From Paenibacillus marchantiae (GTDB taxonomy: Bacteria > Bacillota > Bacilli > Paenibacillales > Paenibacillaceae), in the NCBI RefSeq assembly GCF_028771845.1, contig NZ_CP118270.1:4526001-4590000 (forward strand): a stretch of 64,000 bases of DNA, given 5' to 3'. Of the stretch, positions 24,437 to 33,164 are shown in pieces (the first letter of the stretch is position 1; each line of letters opens with the position of its first letter). The notes under the pieces are model-generated. The model made no database searches and was not told the DNA's origin. It saw only the letters and a list, made by a program, of their open reading frames with translations. Both the position numbers and the translations under genes were made by a program.

Positions 24437-26272
24437 GTGAATTACCTACTGACTAGAATGAGGAAACTTTACCGCAATGCCCGTATATCCCAAAAGCTGT
24501 TTCTGGCGTTTAGCCTGATGATTGCCATACCCGTTATTTTAGTATCCTTTTTATATATTCGCATGCAGGAAACCCAGCTATACAAGGACGCTATGTCAGC
24601 GGGCAACAGCCACGTTTCATGGCTAAACGAACAATTGCGCAGCAGAATGGATATCATTGAGAACGCTTCCAACACGGCACTCACTCAAAAGTCATTTGTG
24701 GATTTTATTCATTCCAATATGCTTGTGGATGGACTACGACTGGTGAAATTTAAGCAAAACCAATTTGAGCAAATGCAAAACATCATTCAAAGTAATGCGA
24801 TGATCAGTGAGCTCAGCTTTTACGTGGATAACCCGAACTTGTATGAAATCTGGCCTGAGATCTATCATTATCAGAAATTTTGGCCGCAGGATTACTGGGC
24901 AAAGCTTCGGGATGAAGGTGGTGCGGCTTACCGCTTATTTTCTTTTAAGGATGGTGAACATACGCTATCATACTACCGGCTGGTTCGCCTTCAGGGTCAG
25001 GAGAAAAAGCGACCTAGTATTATGGAAATTCGCGTTCCGCACAGTATGTTTTTCAGCGACCTTCTCCAGGAGAGCAAGGGAGACTTCTTTTCTGTTTTGA
25101 TGAACGAAAGCGATCCTCCCCAATATGTCTATAATCCCCAGCATGAGTTTTCTCGAAAAGCCGGTGAAGGACTGGACGAAATCCTTGGCGGTATTCATCG
25201 CCAGCTGGATGTACTGCCACAGGGAAGTCCCGTTAAAATTAAGGTAGGAGATCAGAGCTACTATGCACTTTACCGCTACATCGCTCCGCTAAACACTTAT
25301 GTGGTCGATATCGCCTCCCATCAGGCATTGATGAAGGGGCCACGCAGCTGGTATGCATTTGTGGTAACGATTACATTATGTGTTCTGCTGCTCATCATGC
25401 TGCTCGTATCACACACAACTCGGCGCATTTTCCGACGGCTGGACAGCGTACTGGCTTCAATGCGTCAGGTACGAAAAGGAGAACTGGATGCAACGATTGA
25501 TACCGGCCTAGATGAGAACGAAAGAGGGGATGAGATCGATGAGGTGGCTGTGAGCTACAACAAAATGTTACATGAGGTCAAACGTCTGATGACACAGGTA
25601 GTGGATAAACAATTAATCGCCAAAAACGCACAGCTGCATTCACTGCATTCGCAGATCAACTCTCATTTTTTGTATAACGCACTGGAATCTATTCGAATGC
25701 TCGCGGAGGTTCAACGACAACCTGCTATTGCGAATTCATTGGTATCATTAGGTTCGCAACTTCGCTACAGCATGCAGTGGCGCAGCGATACGGTTGCGCT
25801 TCACGAGGAACTTGCCAACATTCAAAGTTATATTCAATTTATTAATTTAATGGAAGGCGGCAGCATCATGTTGACGGCAGATCTCCCGCAGGAGGTGCTC
25901 CGCTATGCAATTCCTAAAATGTGCATGCAGCCTATTGTTGAAAATGCAGTGCATCACGCTGCACCATCAGGCGGGAGTGTGTGTATTCAGATCACCGTTT
26001 CAGTGGAGAATGAACGCTTGCTTATTAAGATACAAGATGATGGAGAGGGGTTAGACCCGGAGATGTTAGTTCGACTGCAAGCGGCACTGCGGGGAGACTC
26101 GGATTCGCCGATTGTTACCAGCAAGAATGGACTTGGTTTGGAAAATGTGAATAAGCGGCTGCAGCTTCATTATGGCGAGGATTATGGTCTTTGGATTGAT
26201 AGTGTTCAGGGCGCTTATACCTGTGTAACGATACATTTGCCTTGGGAAAATGTAAATCTTGGAGGGTGGTAG
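24437..26272 (+). CDS. YesM-type sensor histidine kinase
   Basis: This 611-residue membrane kinase has segment 1 at about residues 20-40, an extracellular Cache-like sensor to about 300, segment 2 at 306-325 (FVVTITLCVLLLIMLLV), then HAMP, the HisKA_7 box LHSQINSHFLYNALESIRML and an HATPase domain (PIVENAVHHA, DDGEGLDP, GLGLENVNKRL). The phospho-acceptor His lies in SHFLYN; Ser replaces the usual Pro of QINPHFLYN. It would phosphorylate the regulator encoded 2 bases downstream. The GTG start at 24437 has only a distant AAAGGTGG; ATG at 24458 is an alternative. Confidence 0.92.
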   Translation: MNYLLTRMRKLYRNARISQKLFLAFSLMIAIPVILVSFLYIRMQETQLYKDAMSAGNSHVSWLNEQLRSRMDIIENASNTALTQKSFVDFIHSNMLVDGLRLVKFKQNQFEQMQNIIQSNAMISELSFYVDNPNLYEIWPEIYHYQKFWPQDYWAKLRDEGGAAYRLFSFKDGEHTLSYYRLVRLQGQEKKRPSIMEIRVPHSMFFSDLLQESKGDFFSVLMNESDPPQYVYNPQHEFSRKAGEGLDEILGGIHRQLDVLPQGSPVKIKVGDQSYYALYRYIAPLNTYVVDIASHQALMKGPRSWYAFVVTITLCVLLLIMLLVSHTTRRIFRRLDSVLASMRQVRKGELDATIDTGLDENERGDEIDEVAVSYNKMLHEVKRLMTQVVDKQLIAKNAQLHSLHSQINSHFLYNALESIRMLAEVQRQPAIANSLVSLGSQLRYSMQWRSDTVALHEELANIQSYIQFINLMEGGSIMLTADLPQEVLRYAIPKMCMQPIVENAVHHAAPSGGSVCIQITVSVENERLLIKIQDDGEGLDPEMLVRLQAALRGDSDSPIVTSKNGLGLENVNKRLQLHYGEDYGLWIDSVQGAYTCVTIHLPWENVNLGGW

Positions 26273-26274
26273 GA

Positions 26275-27846
26275 GTGATCAATATTCTGGTTGTGGACGA
26301 TCAAAAGCACATACGTGACGGTCTGCAGGCGATGCTGCATCAATTTCCTCTGGAGCTGAACAACATATACTCTGCCGCAAGTGGGATGGAGGCGCTAATC
26401 CTTTTGCGCCAGCATAACATTCACATCGTTATTACTGATATTATGATGCCGGACATGGACGGACTCGCACTGATGGCAAAGACCAAAGAGGAGCGCATCG
26501 AGGTGGAATACCTCATTATTAGCGGTTATAGTGATTTTACATATGCTCAAAAAGCCATCGAACTTGGGGCAAAGGGATACTTGTTAAAACCTCTGAAGCG
26601 AGAGGATCTGCAAACTTCACTAGAGCATGTATGGCAAGAAATCCAGACACGGCAGACGCTTACGTACAACATGCAGCATGTCTCCCGTCTCGCCCGAGAG
26701 ACAGATCGTAAAGAATTACGAATGTTTATGCAGGGAGCGTTAAACAATGAGGCTTGGATCCTCCAAATCCAGGAACAAAATCCTGCGCTTTGGCACAATT
26801 ATCGCTTATGTTTGCTGCGAGAGAAATGTTGGATCAACCAGCCGGGTTCCAGCAGCGTCCATAGCATGGAAGCTATTGCTTATGATGTGTTCGGCAGACA
26901 AGGTTGCGTTTGCCTGCAACATAGCCCGTATCTGATCCTCGCAGTGGATGCAACGATAGATCCGGAGGCTTTGCCAGCGGCACTCAAGGAAGGAATGATC
27001 GATGCCATAACCGTTATGACTGAGCCGCAGCAAGGATTAAAGATGTTGCCCGGCAGCTATACACAAGTACATGAGCTATTCCACCACAGTTATCTGTTTC
27101 CAGATCAATATATCATCCTGCCAGCAGCTATTGAGCATATGGAGCAGCAGTGGCAACTTCCCTATGAAGAACTGTATGAACTGTTCCAGTCTGTTGGGAC
27201 CGACGATAGTGGTAAAATTGCTCAGGGCATTTCCGCAATATTTCATAAAAATGTGCTTCAACGCTATCATATTGGCTATACCCAACAGCTCTGTGGTGCC
27301 ACAGTGCAGATGATGGAGGAATACGAACGAGTAATTCGCCCCTACATGGGTGAAGAAGCGCTGGATCTTGAATCTTTGCGTAATCTCTTTGATTATCCGG
27401 GGATGCGCGATTATATTCAAGCGCTGCAACAGCAGCTGCTTCGACTGAATCAGTTCTATTTTGATTATAAGCACAGTTATCGCAATTCTCAGGATTTAAA
27501 TGAAGCCATCCGTTTTATACACGAGAGCTATCATAAGCCGCTGGACCTCGCGATGGTATCCAATCATGTGTCGCTTAATTACGCCTATTTCTCAAATCTA
27601 TTCAAGAAGAACATTGGCAAAGGTTTTGCCGAATATCTGAGAGATGTACGTATGGATAAAGCACGGCGTCTCCTAGCCGAAACCGATCATAAGATTGTTG
27701 AAGTTGCTGCTATGGTAGGTTATGAAAGCTACAAAAGCTTTACGCGAGCGTTCCGCCTTGTGATGGAAATTCAACCCACAGAGTATCGACAAATGATGCG
27801 CCAAAAGGTAGAACGTGAAGTGCAATATCACAGTACAAATATATAA
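26275..27846 (+). CDS. YesN-type response regulator with AraC DNA-binding domain
   Basis: This 523-residue protein starts with a receiver domain (ILVVDDQ, phospho-acceptor Asp55 in VITDIMMPDMDG, Lys in LLKPLKRED). A long middle region of unknown fold follows, and the end is an AraC-type double helix-turn-helix (LNEAIRFIHESYHKPLDLAM to VGYESYKSFTRAFRLVMEIQPTEYR). It forms a two-component pair with the YesM-type kinase. The GTG at 26275 lies 8 bases after GGAGG and 2 bases past the kinase stop. The most likely target is the GH16 gene 160 bp downstream. Confidence 0.92.
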   Translation: MINILVVDDQKHIRDGLQAMLHQFPLELNNIYSAASGMEALILLRQHNIHIVITDIMMPDMDGLALMAKTKEERIEVEYLIISGYSDFTYAQKAIELGAKGYLLKPLKREDLQTSLEHVWQEIQTRQTLTYNMQHVSRLARETDRKELRMFMQGALNNEAWILQIQEQNPALWHNYRLCLLREKCWINQPGSSSVHSMEAIAYDVFGRQGCVCLQHSPYLILAVDATIDPEALPAALKEGMIDAITVMTEPQQGLKMLPGSYTQVHELFHHSYLFPDQYIILPAAIEHMEQQWQLPYEELYELFQSVGTDDSGKIAQGISAIFHKNVLQRYHIGYTQQLCGATVQMMEEYERVIRPYMGEEALDLESLRNLFDYPGMRDYIQALQQQLLRLNQFYFDYKHSYRNSQDLNEAIRFIHESYHKPLDLAMVSNHVSLNYAYFSNLFKKNIGKGFAEYLRDVRMDKARRLLAETDHKIVEVAAMVGYESYKSFTRAFRLVMEIQPTEYRQMMRQKVEREVQYHSTNI

Positions 27847-27939
27847 ATTGAATCAAAACCCAAAAAAATGGGATATAACAAAAATAATTGTACCTTTTCA
27901 GCAGATTATCCTATTCGATAGAATAAAGATATTCCCCGA

Positions 27940-27953
27940 TGTAAGCGATTACC
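27940..27953 (+). promoter_or_regulatory. Near-cre site upstream of the GH16 gene
   Basis: TGTAAGCGATTACC matches TGWAANCGNTNWCA at all defined positions but the last. It contains the GTAA/TTAC dyad. It lies 52 bp before the GH16 start and downstream of a possible promoter (TTTTCA, 18 bp, TAGAAT), so CcpA would act as a roadblock. Confidence 0.45.
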
Positions 27954-28004
27954 TTTATACGCATAGATTGGGTGAAACTATTATCCTATCAAAGGAGGGC
28001 AATT

Positions 28005-30053
28005 ATGAAACCATCTCACTTTACGGAGAAACGGTTTATGAAAAAGGTACTTGGTTTGTTCTTAGTGGTTGTGATGCTGGCTAGTGTTGGCGTGCTGCCA
28101 ACTTCAAAAGTTCAAGCAGCTGGAACGACAGTTACCTCAATGGAGTACTTCTCACCAGCAGATGGACCTGTTATTTCAAAATCAGGGGTTGGCAAAGCCA
28201 GCTACGGATTTGTTATGCCTAAGTTCAATGGAGGCTCCGCTACGTGGAATGATGTCTACAGTGATGTGGGGGTCAATGTGAAAGTCGGTAACAACTGGGT
28301 TGATATTGATCAAGCCGGAGGTTACATCTATAACCAAAACTGGGGGCACTGGAGCGATGGTGGTTTCAATGGCTATTGGTTCACCCTTTCCGCAACAACC
28401 GAAATTCAACTGTACTCCAAAGCAAATGGTGTTAAGCTTGAATATCAACTTGTATTCCAAAACATTAACAAAACAACCATCACAGCCATGAATCCAACAC
28501 AAGGGCCGCAAATTACAGCAAGTTTCACAGGCGGTGCAGGCTTTACATATCCAACGTTCAACAATGATTCTGCGGTAACCTATGAAGCCGTAGCGGATGA
28601 TTTGAAGGTGTATGTAAAACCTGTAAACAGCAGCACATGGATTGATATTGACAATAATGCAGCTAGCGGCTGGATTTATGATCATAACTTCGGCCAATTC
28701 ACCGACGGTGGTGGAGGGTACTGGTTTAACGTAACGGAGTCGATCAACGTCAAATTGGAATCAAAGACTTCTTCAGCTAACCTTGTTTATACCATTACGT
28801 TTAATGAACCTACAAGAAATTCATATGTCATTACGCCATACGAAGGAACAACCTTCACAGCAGATGCGAATGGTTCCATTGGAATTCCACTTCCCAAAAT
28901 TGATGGGGGTGCGCCAATCGCCAAGGAACTGGGCAACTTTGTATACCAGATTAACATCAATGGGCAATGGGTGGAGTTGAGTAACTCCAGTCAGAGCAAG
29001 TTTGCATACTCCGCTAATGGCTACAACAATATGTCTGATGCCAACCAGTGGGGATACTGGGCCGATTATATCTATGGTCTTTGGTTCCAGCCAATCCAGG
29101 AAAATATGCAAATCCGTATCGGATATCCGCTGAACGGACAGGCGGGTGGAAATATTGGCAACAACTTTGTCAACTATACCTTCATCGGTAATCCAAATGC
29201 TCCGCGTCCGGATGTATCCGATCAAGAGGATATCTCCATCGGAACACCAACTGACCCAGCTATCGCGGGCATGAATCTCATCTGGCAGGATGAATTCAAC
29301 GGAACTACGCTGGATACAAGTAAATGGAACTATGAAACAGGATATTATCTCAATAACGATCCGGCTACTTGGGGATGGGGTAATGCAGAGCTGCAACACT
29401 ACACGAACAGCACCCAAAATGTTTATGTACAGGACGGGAAGCTGAATATCAAAGCCATGAATGATAGCAAATCTTTCCCGCAGGATCCGAATCGGTATGC
29501 ACAGTATTCTTCAGGTAAGATTAACACCAAGGATAAACTTTCCTTGAAGTACGGCAGAGTAGATTTTCGTGCTAAGCTTCCTACAGGGGATGGCGTTTGG
29601 CCAGCACTGTGGATGCTTCCAAAAGATTCTGTATACGGCACATGGGCTGCATCAGGTGAAATCGATGTTATGGAAGCAAGAGGACGTCTACCTGGGTCTG
29701 TAAGCGGTACCGTACATTTTGGCGGACAATGGCCGGTGAACCAGTCTTCGGGTGGCGATTATCACTTCCCAGAAGGGCAAACTTTTGCCAATGATTATCA
29801 TGTATACTCGGTAGTCTGGGAAGAGGACAACATTAAATGGTATGTCGACGGCAAGTTTTTCTATAAAGTCACTAACCAGCAGTGGTATTCCACAGCTGCA
29901 CCGAACAATCCGAACGCACCTTTCGATGAGCCGTTCTATCTCATTATGAACTTGGCAGTCGGCGGAAACTTCGACGGTGGCCGTACTCCAAACGCATCCG
30001 ATATCCCGGCAACTATGCAAGTGGATTATGTACGTGTGTATAAAGAACAGTAA
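28005..30053 (+). CDS. Secreted multidomain GH16 beta-1,3-glucanase (laminarinase)
   Basis: This 682-residue protein has an 11-residue N-terminal extension, then a signal peptide (MKKVLGLFLVVVMLASVG) cleaved near VQAAG. Three related beta-sandwich modules follow (about 45-135, 140-240, 245-365), the first two sharing WVDIDQAGGYIY/WIDIDNNAASGWIY and GYWF. These look like beta-glucan-binding modules; CBM56 is a guess. The GH16 catalytic domain occupies about 390-682, with LIWQDEFNG at its start and GEIDVMEARG holding Glu552 and Glu557. The EIDxME form with the extra residue fits laminarinases. AAAGGAGGG precedes the ATG. It is probably controlled by the YesM/YesN pair upstream and by CcpA. Confidence 0.93.
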   Translation: MKPSHFTEKRFMKKVLGLFLVVVMLASVGVLPTSKVQAAGTTVTSMEYFSPADGPVISKSGVGKASYGFVMPKFNGGSATWNDVYSDVGVNVKVGNNWVDIDQAGGYIYNQNWGHWSDGGFNGYWFTLSATTEIQLYSKANGVKLEYQLVFQNINKTTITAMNPTQGPQITASFTGGAGFTYPTFNNDSAVTYEAVADDLKVYVKPVNSSTWIDIDNNAASGWIYDHNFGQFTDGGGGYWFNVTESINVKLESKTSSANLVYTITFNEPTRNSYVITPYEGTTFTADANGSIGIPLPKIDGGAPIAKELGNFVYQININGQWVELSNSSQSKFAYSANGYNNMSDANQWGYWADYIYGLWFQPIQENMQIRIGYPLNGQAGGNIGNNFVNYTFIGNPNAPRPDVSDQEDISIGTPTDPAIAGMNLIWQDEFNGTTLDTSKWNYETGYYLNNDPATWGWGNAELQHYTNSTQNVYVQDGKLNIKAMNDSKSFPQDPNRYAQYSSGKINTKDKLSLKYGRVDFRAKLPTGDGVWPALWMLPKDSVYGTWAASGEIDVMEARGRLPGSVSGTVHFGGQWPVNQSSGGDYHFPEGQTFANDYHVYSVVWEEDNIKWYVDGKFFYKVTNQQWYSTAAPNNPNAPFDEPFYLIMNLAVGGNFDGGRTPNASDIPATMQVDYVRVYKEQ

Positions 30054-30147
30054 TAAAACAGCCGTTTCCGCGATTGGGGTCGTGTCGAGGCCAGTCACCA
30101 TAGTTATGGGTGATGAGGCAAGCTGAACGGATAAGAAAAGACAGGCA

Positions 30148-30178
30148 AGACCAACAACAAAATGTTGTTGGTCTTTGT
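30148..30178 (+). terminator. Terminator after the GH16 gene
   Basis: A 12-bp perfect stem AGACCAACAACA/TGTTGTTGGTCT with an AAA loop, followed by a short T-rich tail. Confidence 0.7.
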
Positions 30179-30233
30179 CGTTTGAGAAGGTAGCCGGTTA
30201 GTCTCAAGCGAAACTAATCTTTTCTACAATAAT

Positions 30234-30272
30234 GAAGCAGCCTTCGTTCAACAATTGAACGAAGGCTGCTTC
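30234..30272. terminator. Strong convergent hairpin
   Basis: An 18-bp perfect stem (GAAGCAGCCTTCGTTCAA and its complement) with a 3-base loop sits between the convergent GH16 and M56 genes. AATTTTTAT follows on the plus strand. It is probably a second, bidirectional terminator or a transcript end stabiliser. Confidence 0.6.
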
Positions 30273-30323
30273 TTAGAATTTTTATATCAAGCCTATTTAT
30301 TTTGTGATTTCATGGAAATGGTT

Positions 30324-31667
30324 TTAACGACGGGAAGATTCTTGAGCGGGTACTACAGAAGCCTCTTCACGAACTGCCGCTTGAGCCGATGGACGAGCTA
30401 CTACAGCTGCTTCATCACGAACTGTGGGTTGTGCTGCTGAACGTGCTACCACAGGAGATTCTTCAGGCACAACCGCCTGTGCTGATGGACGTGTTACTAC
30501 AGGAGCTTCTTGACGGGCTACCACTTGGTCATCCGAATGTAGTACCACAGAAACTTCCTCGCGAGCTGCCGCTTGAGCTGATGGACGTGTTACTGCAGGA
30601 GCTTCTTCACGGACAGCCGTTTGCTGCGATGGGCGCATTACTGCGGAATCTTCTTCACTTGCAACCACCCTCGGAGTATTGCTGGAAGCCCAAGCCGTTG
30701 TCACTGTACTAACTGCACCAACAACAAATAACGTCGATATCGCTATAACAAAGGTTTTCTTGTTCACATTCTTTACGTTAAGCATAAAATTTAATCTCCT
30801 TTTTAGTTGTTTGCCGTCCCCGGATAAAGAGGAGCAGAATTGTATAGGTAAATTCCTTGATCCTGCCACTACGTTCAGGATGGTTTCCCCATAGCGTTTA
30901 CGATCCGCAAGGGACATTCCCTTTACAACTTCTTCATCGCAGGACAGTTCACTCCACGTATGAATATCTTTGGAAAGCATATGAACCAATGGATTGAACC
31001 AATGCAATGCACGGGCTACTAATATGAGCGCCTTGATCCATAGGTCTTTCCTTTTTAAGTGGATCAGTTCATGATGGAACACCATACCGATATCCACACT
31101 TTCAGAATTCTTCAGAGGCAGATAAATAGTAGGTTTGCTCAATCCAATTAGAAAAGGACTGCGAATTAGAGCGCTGTAAGCAAGCCGAACCTCGCTCTTG
31201 AGACCCAGATTCTCCTTGATTACAGGGAGCAGCATCGCAACTTCACTGTTCTTCGGAACGATAGTTCGCGTAAGTTTTAATGTCTTGAGAAACCTGTGAT
31301 AACAATATGTTTGCCATGCTGCAAAAGCTATGACCCCGATTACCCATAAGCATATTAAAGCGAGAGCTACATTTGCTGAAATGGTCTGTACCTGGATGGC
31401 AGGAGTCGGATTGAATGCTCCAGGTAACACTTGTTGAACATTTAAGGGTAACTCGTTTACTGTAGTACTGGATGTGAACAACGAAAAAATCCAATTAAAG
31501 ACCAGAAAGATGGGCAATAGATACAAAGCTAAAGCCATTTTCCCAATTCCAAAACGCCATTTTGCAGGAATGACTTGAAAGGGAGCAAGGCGCAAAGACA
31601 GAATGAAAGCGACAACGACACTTCCGGCAACAGTCAGCGTAGACAGTAATACAAGAATGGTATTCAT
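30324..31667 (-). CDS. BlaR1-like M56 membrane metallopeptidase with repeat tail
   Basis: This 447-residue protein has four membrane segments (about 5-27, 43-65, 98-118 and 312-330) and an M56 zinc-protease domain with HHELIHLKRKDLW facing the cytosol. After the last segment the outer part is not a penicillin-binding sensor but seven 16-residue repeats from residue 338, consensus EEAPVVTRPSAQAAVR. In BlaR1/MecR1 systems the protease cuts the BlaI-type repressor when the outer domain binds a ligand. Here the sensor is unknown. It starts 9 bases after the blaI-like gene, behind AAGTAGGTG. It forms an operon with that gene. Confidence 0.9.
   Translation of the reverse strand: MNTILVLLSTLTVAGSVVVAFILSLRLAPFQVIPAKWRFGIGKMALALYLLPIFLVFNWIFSLFTSSTTVNELPLNVQQVLPGAFNPTPAIQVQTISANVALALICLWVIGVIAFAAWQTYCYHRFLKTLKLTRTIVPKNSEVAMLLPVIKENLGLKSEVRLAYSALIRSPFLIGLSKPTIYLPLKNSESVDIGMVFHHELIHLKRKDLWIKALILVARALHWFNPLVHMLSKDIHTWSELSCDEEVVKGMSLADRKRYGETILNVVAGSRNLPIQFCSSLSGDGKQLKRRLNFMLNVKNVNKKTFVIAISTLFVVGAVSTVTTAWASSNTPRVVASEEDSAVMRPSQQTAVREEAPAVTRPSAQAAAREEVSVVLHSDDQVVARQEAPVVTRPSAQAVVPEESPVVARSAAQPTVRDEAAVVARPSAQAAVREEASVVPAQESSRR
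30327..30656 (-). repeat. Tandem 48-bp coding repeats in the M56 gene
   Basis: Six full and one partial 48-bp units encode a 16-residue motif (EExxxVxRPSAQxxxR). The third unit (VSVVLHSDDQVVAR) is the most diverged. The repeats form the extracellular C-terminal tail of the M56 protein. Confidence 0.85.
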
Positions 31668-31676
31668 TGACTACAC

Positions 31677-32051
31677 CTACTTTTCTGAAAACCATTGTCT
31701 CAGCTCTGCAATGTCTTGATCAGAAAGCTTGTCGCCATCATACAAAGCTGAAATCAAATTTTTTACAGAGCCTTGATATAATCCATCCAGGACTTGTTGT
31801 GCCTCCAATAGCTTGTAGTCTTCGGGCGAAATACGGGGGACATACTTATTGGTACGTCCATCCCTTGTAGCTGTAAGAGCCCCTTTGTCTACTAGCCTAG
31901 AGAGAAAGGTGGAGATGGTTTGCGCCTTCCATGCTTTACCCCTTTGGGAAAACATGTTCAGCAGTTCGGTGGAGGTGACAGGTGGCTCACACTCCCAGAT
32001 CACTTCCATCAGCTCCATTTCAGTATCCGATAATTTTTGAAGATGGTTCAC
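31677..32051 (-). CDS. BlaI/MecI-family repressor
   Basis: This 124-residue winged-helix repressor has KLSDTEMELMEVIWECEPPVTSTELL at the N-terminus, the recognition helix KAQTISTFLSRLVDKGAL and the dimerisation helices at the C-terminus (YQGSVKNLISALYDGDKLSDQDIAELRQWF). It binds TACTACA-type dyads, and two of these lie at its own promoter, so the operon represses itself. The GTG at 32051 is 8 bases after AAGGA; a GTG at 32060 is too close to the site. The M56 gene downstream is the presumed inactivating protease. Confidence 0.93.
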   Translation of the reverse strand: MNHLQKLSDTEMELMEVIWECEPPVTSTELLNMFSQRGKAWKAQTISTFLSRLVDKGALTATRDGRTNKYVPRISPEDYKLLEAQQVLDGLYQGSVKNLISALYDGDKLSDQDIAELRQWFSEK

Positions 32052-32096
32052 AGTGAACACTCCTTAACTTCGTTATGCGTCCATATCGAAGGTTAT

Positions 32097-32113
32097 TACT
32101 ACACTACGTAGTA
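32097..32113. promoter_or_regulatory. BlaI-type operator 1
   Basis: A 17-bp dyad with the arms TACTAC and GTAGTA and a 5-bp centre. It lies in the leader of the blaI-like gene, 26 bp centre-to-centre from operator 2. Confidence 0.7.
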
Positions 32114-32118
32114 GATAC

Positions 32119-32148
32119 AATTTACTACAATGTGTAGTAGGTAGTCAA
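32119..32148 (-). promoter_or_regulatory. Promoter of the BlaI/M56 operon
   Basis: The minus strand has a -35 box TTGACT (32148-32143), an 18-bp spacer and a -10 box TAAATT (32124-32119). Operator 2 fills the spacer. Confidence 0.55.
32123..32139. promoter_or_regulatory. BlaI-type operator 2
   Basis: TACTACAATGTGTAGTA has 7-bp arms and matches the BlaI/MecI box TACTACA-N3-TGTAGTA. It lies between the -35 and -10 boxes of the operon promoter. Confidence 0.8.
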
Positions 32149-32290
32149 GTGTTGAATGGATGCTGCGGAACCAAAGTTAGGTTTGTACCAGCTATATAAG
32201 TTCAATCTTTGATTGATTTTAATGCAGAGACGAATGTCTGGAGTATATACTTAGTCTTAAATCCTGAAATCACTATAGAGGAGAATTCAT

Positions 32291-32917
32291 ATGAATCTGT
32301 TTCATATACAATCTACATTGCAAGAGGTCGACTGGACCGCGTCGTTCCTGGAGAATAACTTTATCGGCATTGGTTGGCCGGCGACAGGAGATTTGGAGCA
32401 CGAGTCTACAGAAGAATGGAAAGCGCAACTAGTTCAACGCTACAGGATAGGAAAGGCAGAACTTAGTGATGTCTTAGATACGCTCCATACTTTTGTCTAC
32501 ATCATGCAGGATGGGGACTATGTCTTGATAAACGATGATGAATGGGCATATGTTGGGGATTTGGGCGATTATTTTTACGATGATTCCAACGGAACCGGAG
32601 ACGAATACATATGTCATCGACGAGGTGTTACCTGGCTGGGACGTATTCCCTTAGCAGAGTTAAGTGACAAAGTACTTGCACTTGTAAGTCATTATTCAAT
32701 CATTGCGAAATTCGAACATCCAATTTCTCAGGCTCAACTGGAACCTTGGGTTTCGATCACCTCTGAAACCACTGAAGGAGATAATGATTCTTCAGTTAGA
32801 GTAGATGAAGGTACTATTCAAGAAGCGCTCAATGTTCTAAAAAAGGCATTGCATAGCGAAGAAGAGGACCTACGAATCCGTGCAGCGGCGGCAATTTTAC
32901 AATACGCCAAATCCTAG
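32291..32917 (+). CDS. Stand-alone PUA/EVE-like protein of unknown role
   Basis: This 208-residue protein has no clear name. Its N-terminal ~130 residues (NNFIGIGWPATGDLEHES, YIMQDGDYVLINDDEWAYVGDLGDYFYD, RRGVTWLGRI) resemble the PUA-like fold at the front of Mrr-type restriction proteins and EVE-like modified-base readers, where FxxIGW and GDxV are the landmarks. The C-terminus is a short helical part (EALNVLKKALHSEEEDLRIRAAAAILQY). No nuclease domain is attached. GAGGAG precedes the ATG. The gene is single, so a nucleic-acid-binding role is inferred from fold only. Confidence 0.6.
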   Translation: MNLFHIQSTLQEVDWTASFLENNFIGIGWPATGDLEHESTEEWKAQLVQRYRIGKAELSDVLDTLHTFVYIMQDGDYVLINDDEWAYVGDLGDYFYDDSNGTGDEYICHRRGVTWLGRIPLAELSDKVLALVSHYSIIAKFEHPISQAQLEPWVSITSETTEGDNDSSVRVDEGTIQEALNVLKKALHSEEEDLRIRAAAAILQYAKS

Positions 32918-33164
32918 GGGCTTTCTCACTTTGATTTCTTTATTATCGGCTTTCTAGTAAGGGATGAGAGGTGGGACAAAGGACATATGTATATGAGTTA
33001 AATAATAGTTAGTGTTGACCAGACGCCAAATGGTGTCATAATATTTAAGCGACACTACATGGTTTCGAATGAAATTAACTGCTTTCTCTTGGCAATCATA
33101 TGTAGGAGAAGAATCATTTTAGAAAACACAATAATATGACTAGCATGATGAAGGATGGTCCCTG

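Noticed and set aside
28821..29417. Antisense frame (198 codons) in the GH16 gene
   Set aside because: It lies fully inside a domain-rich secreted enzyme gene and has no supporting signal.
30327..30656. CRISPR-like array suggested by 48-bp repeats
   Set aside because: The repeats are head-to-tail without spacers, are in frame within the M56 gene and encode a 16-residue protein motif.
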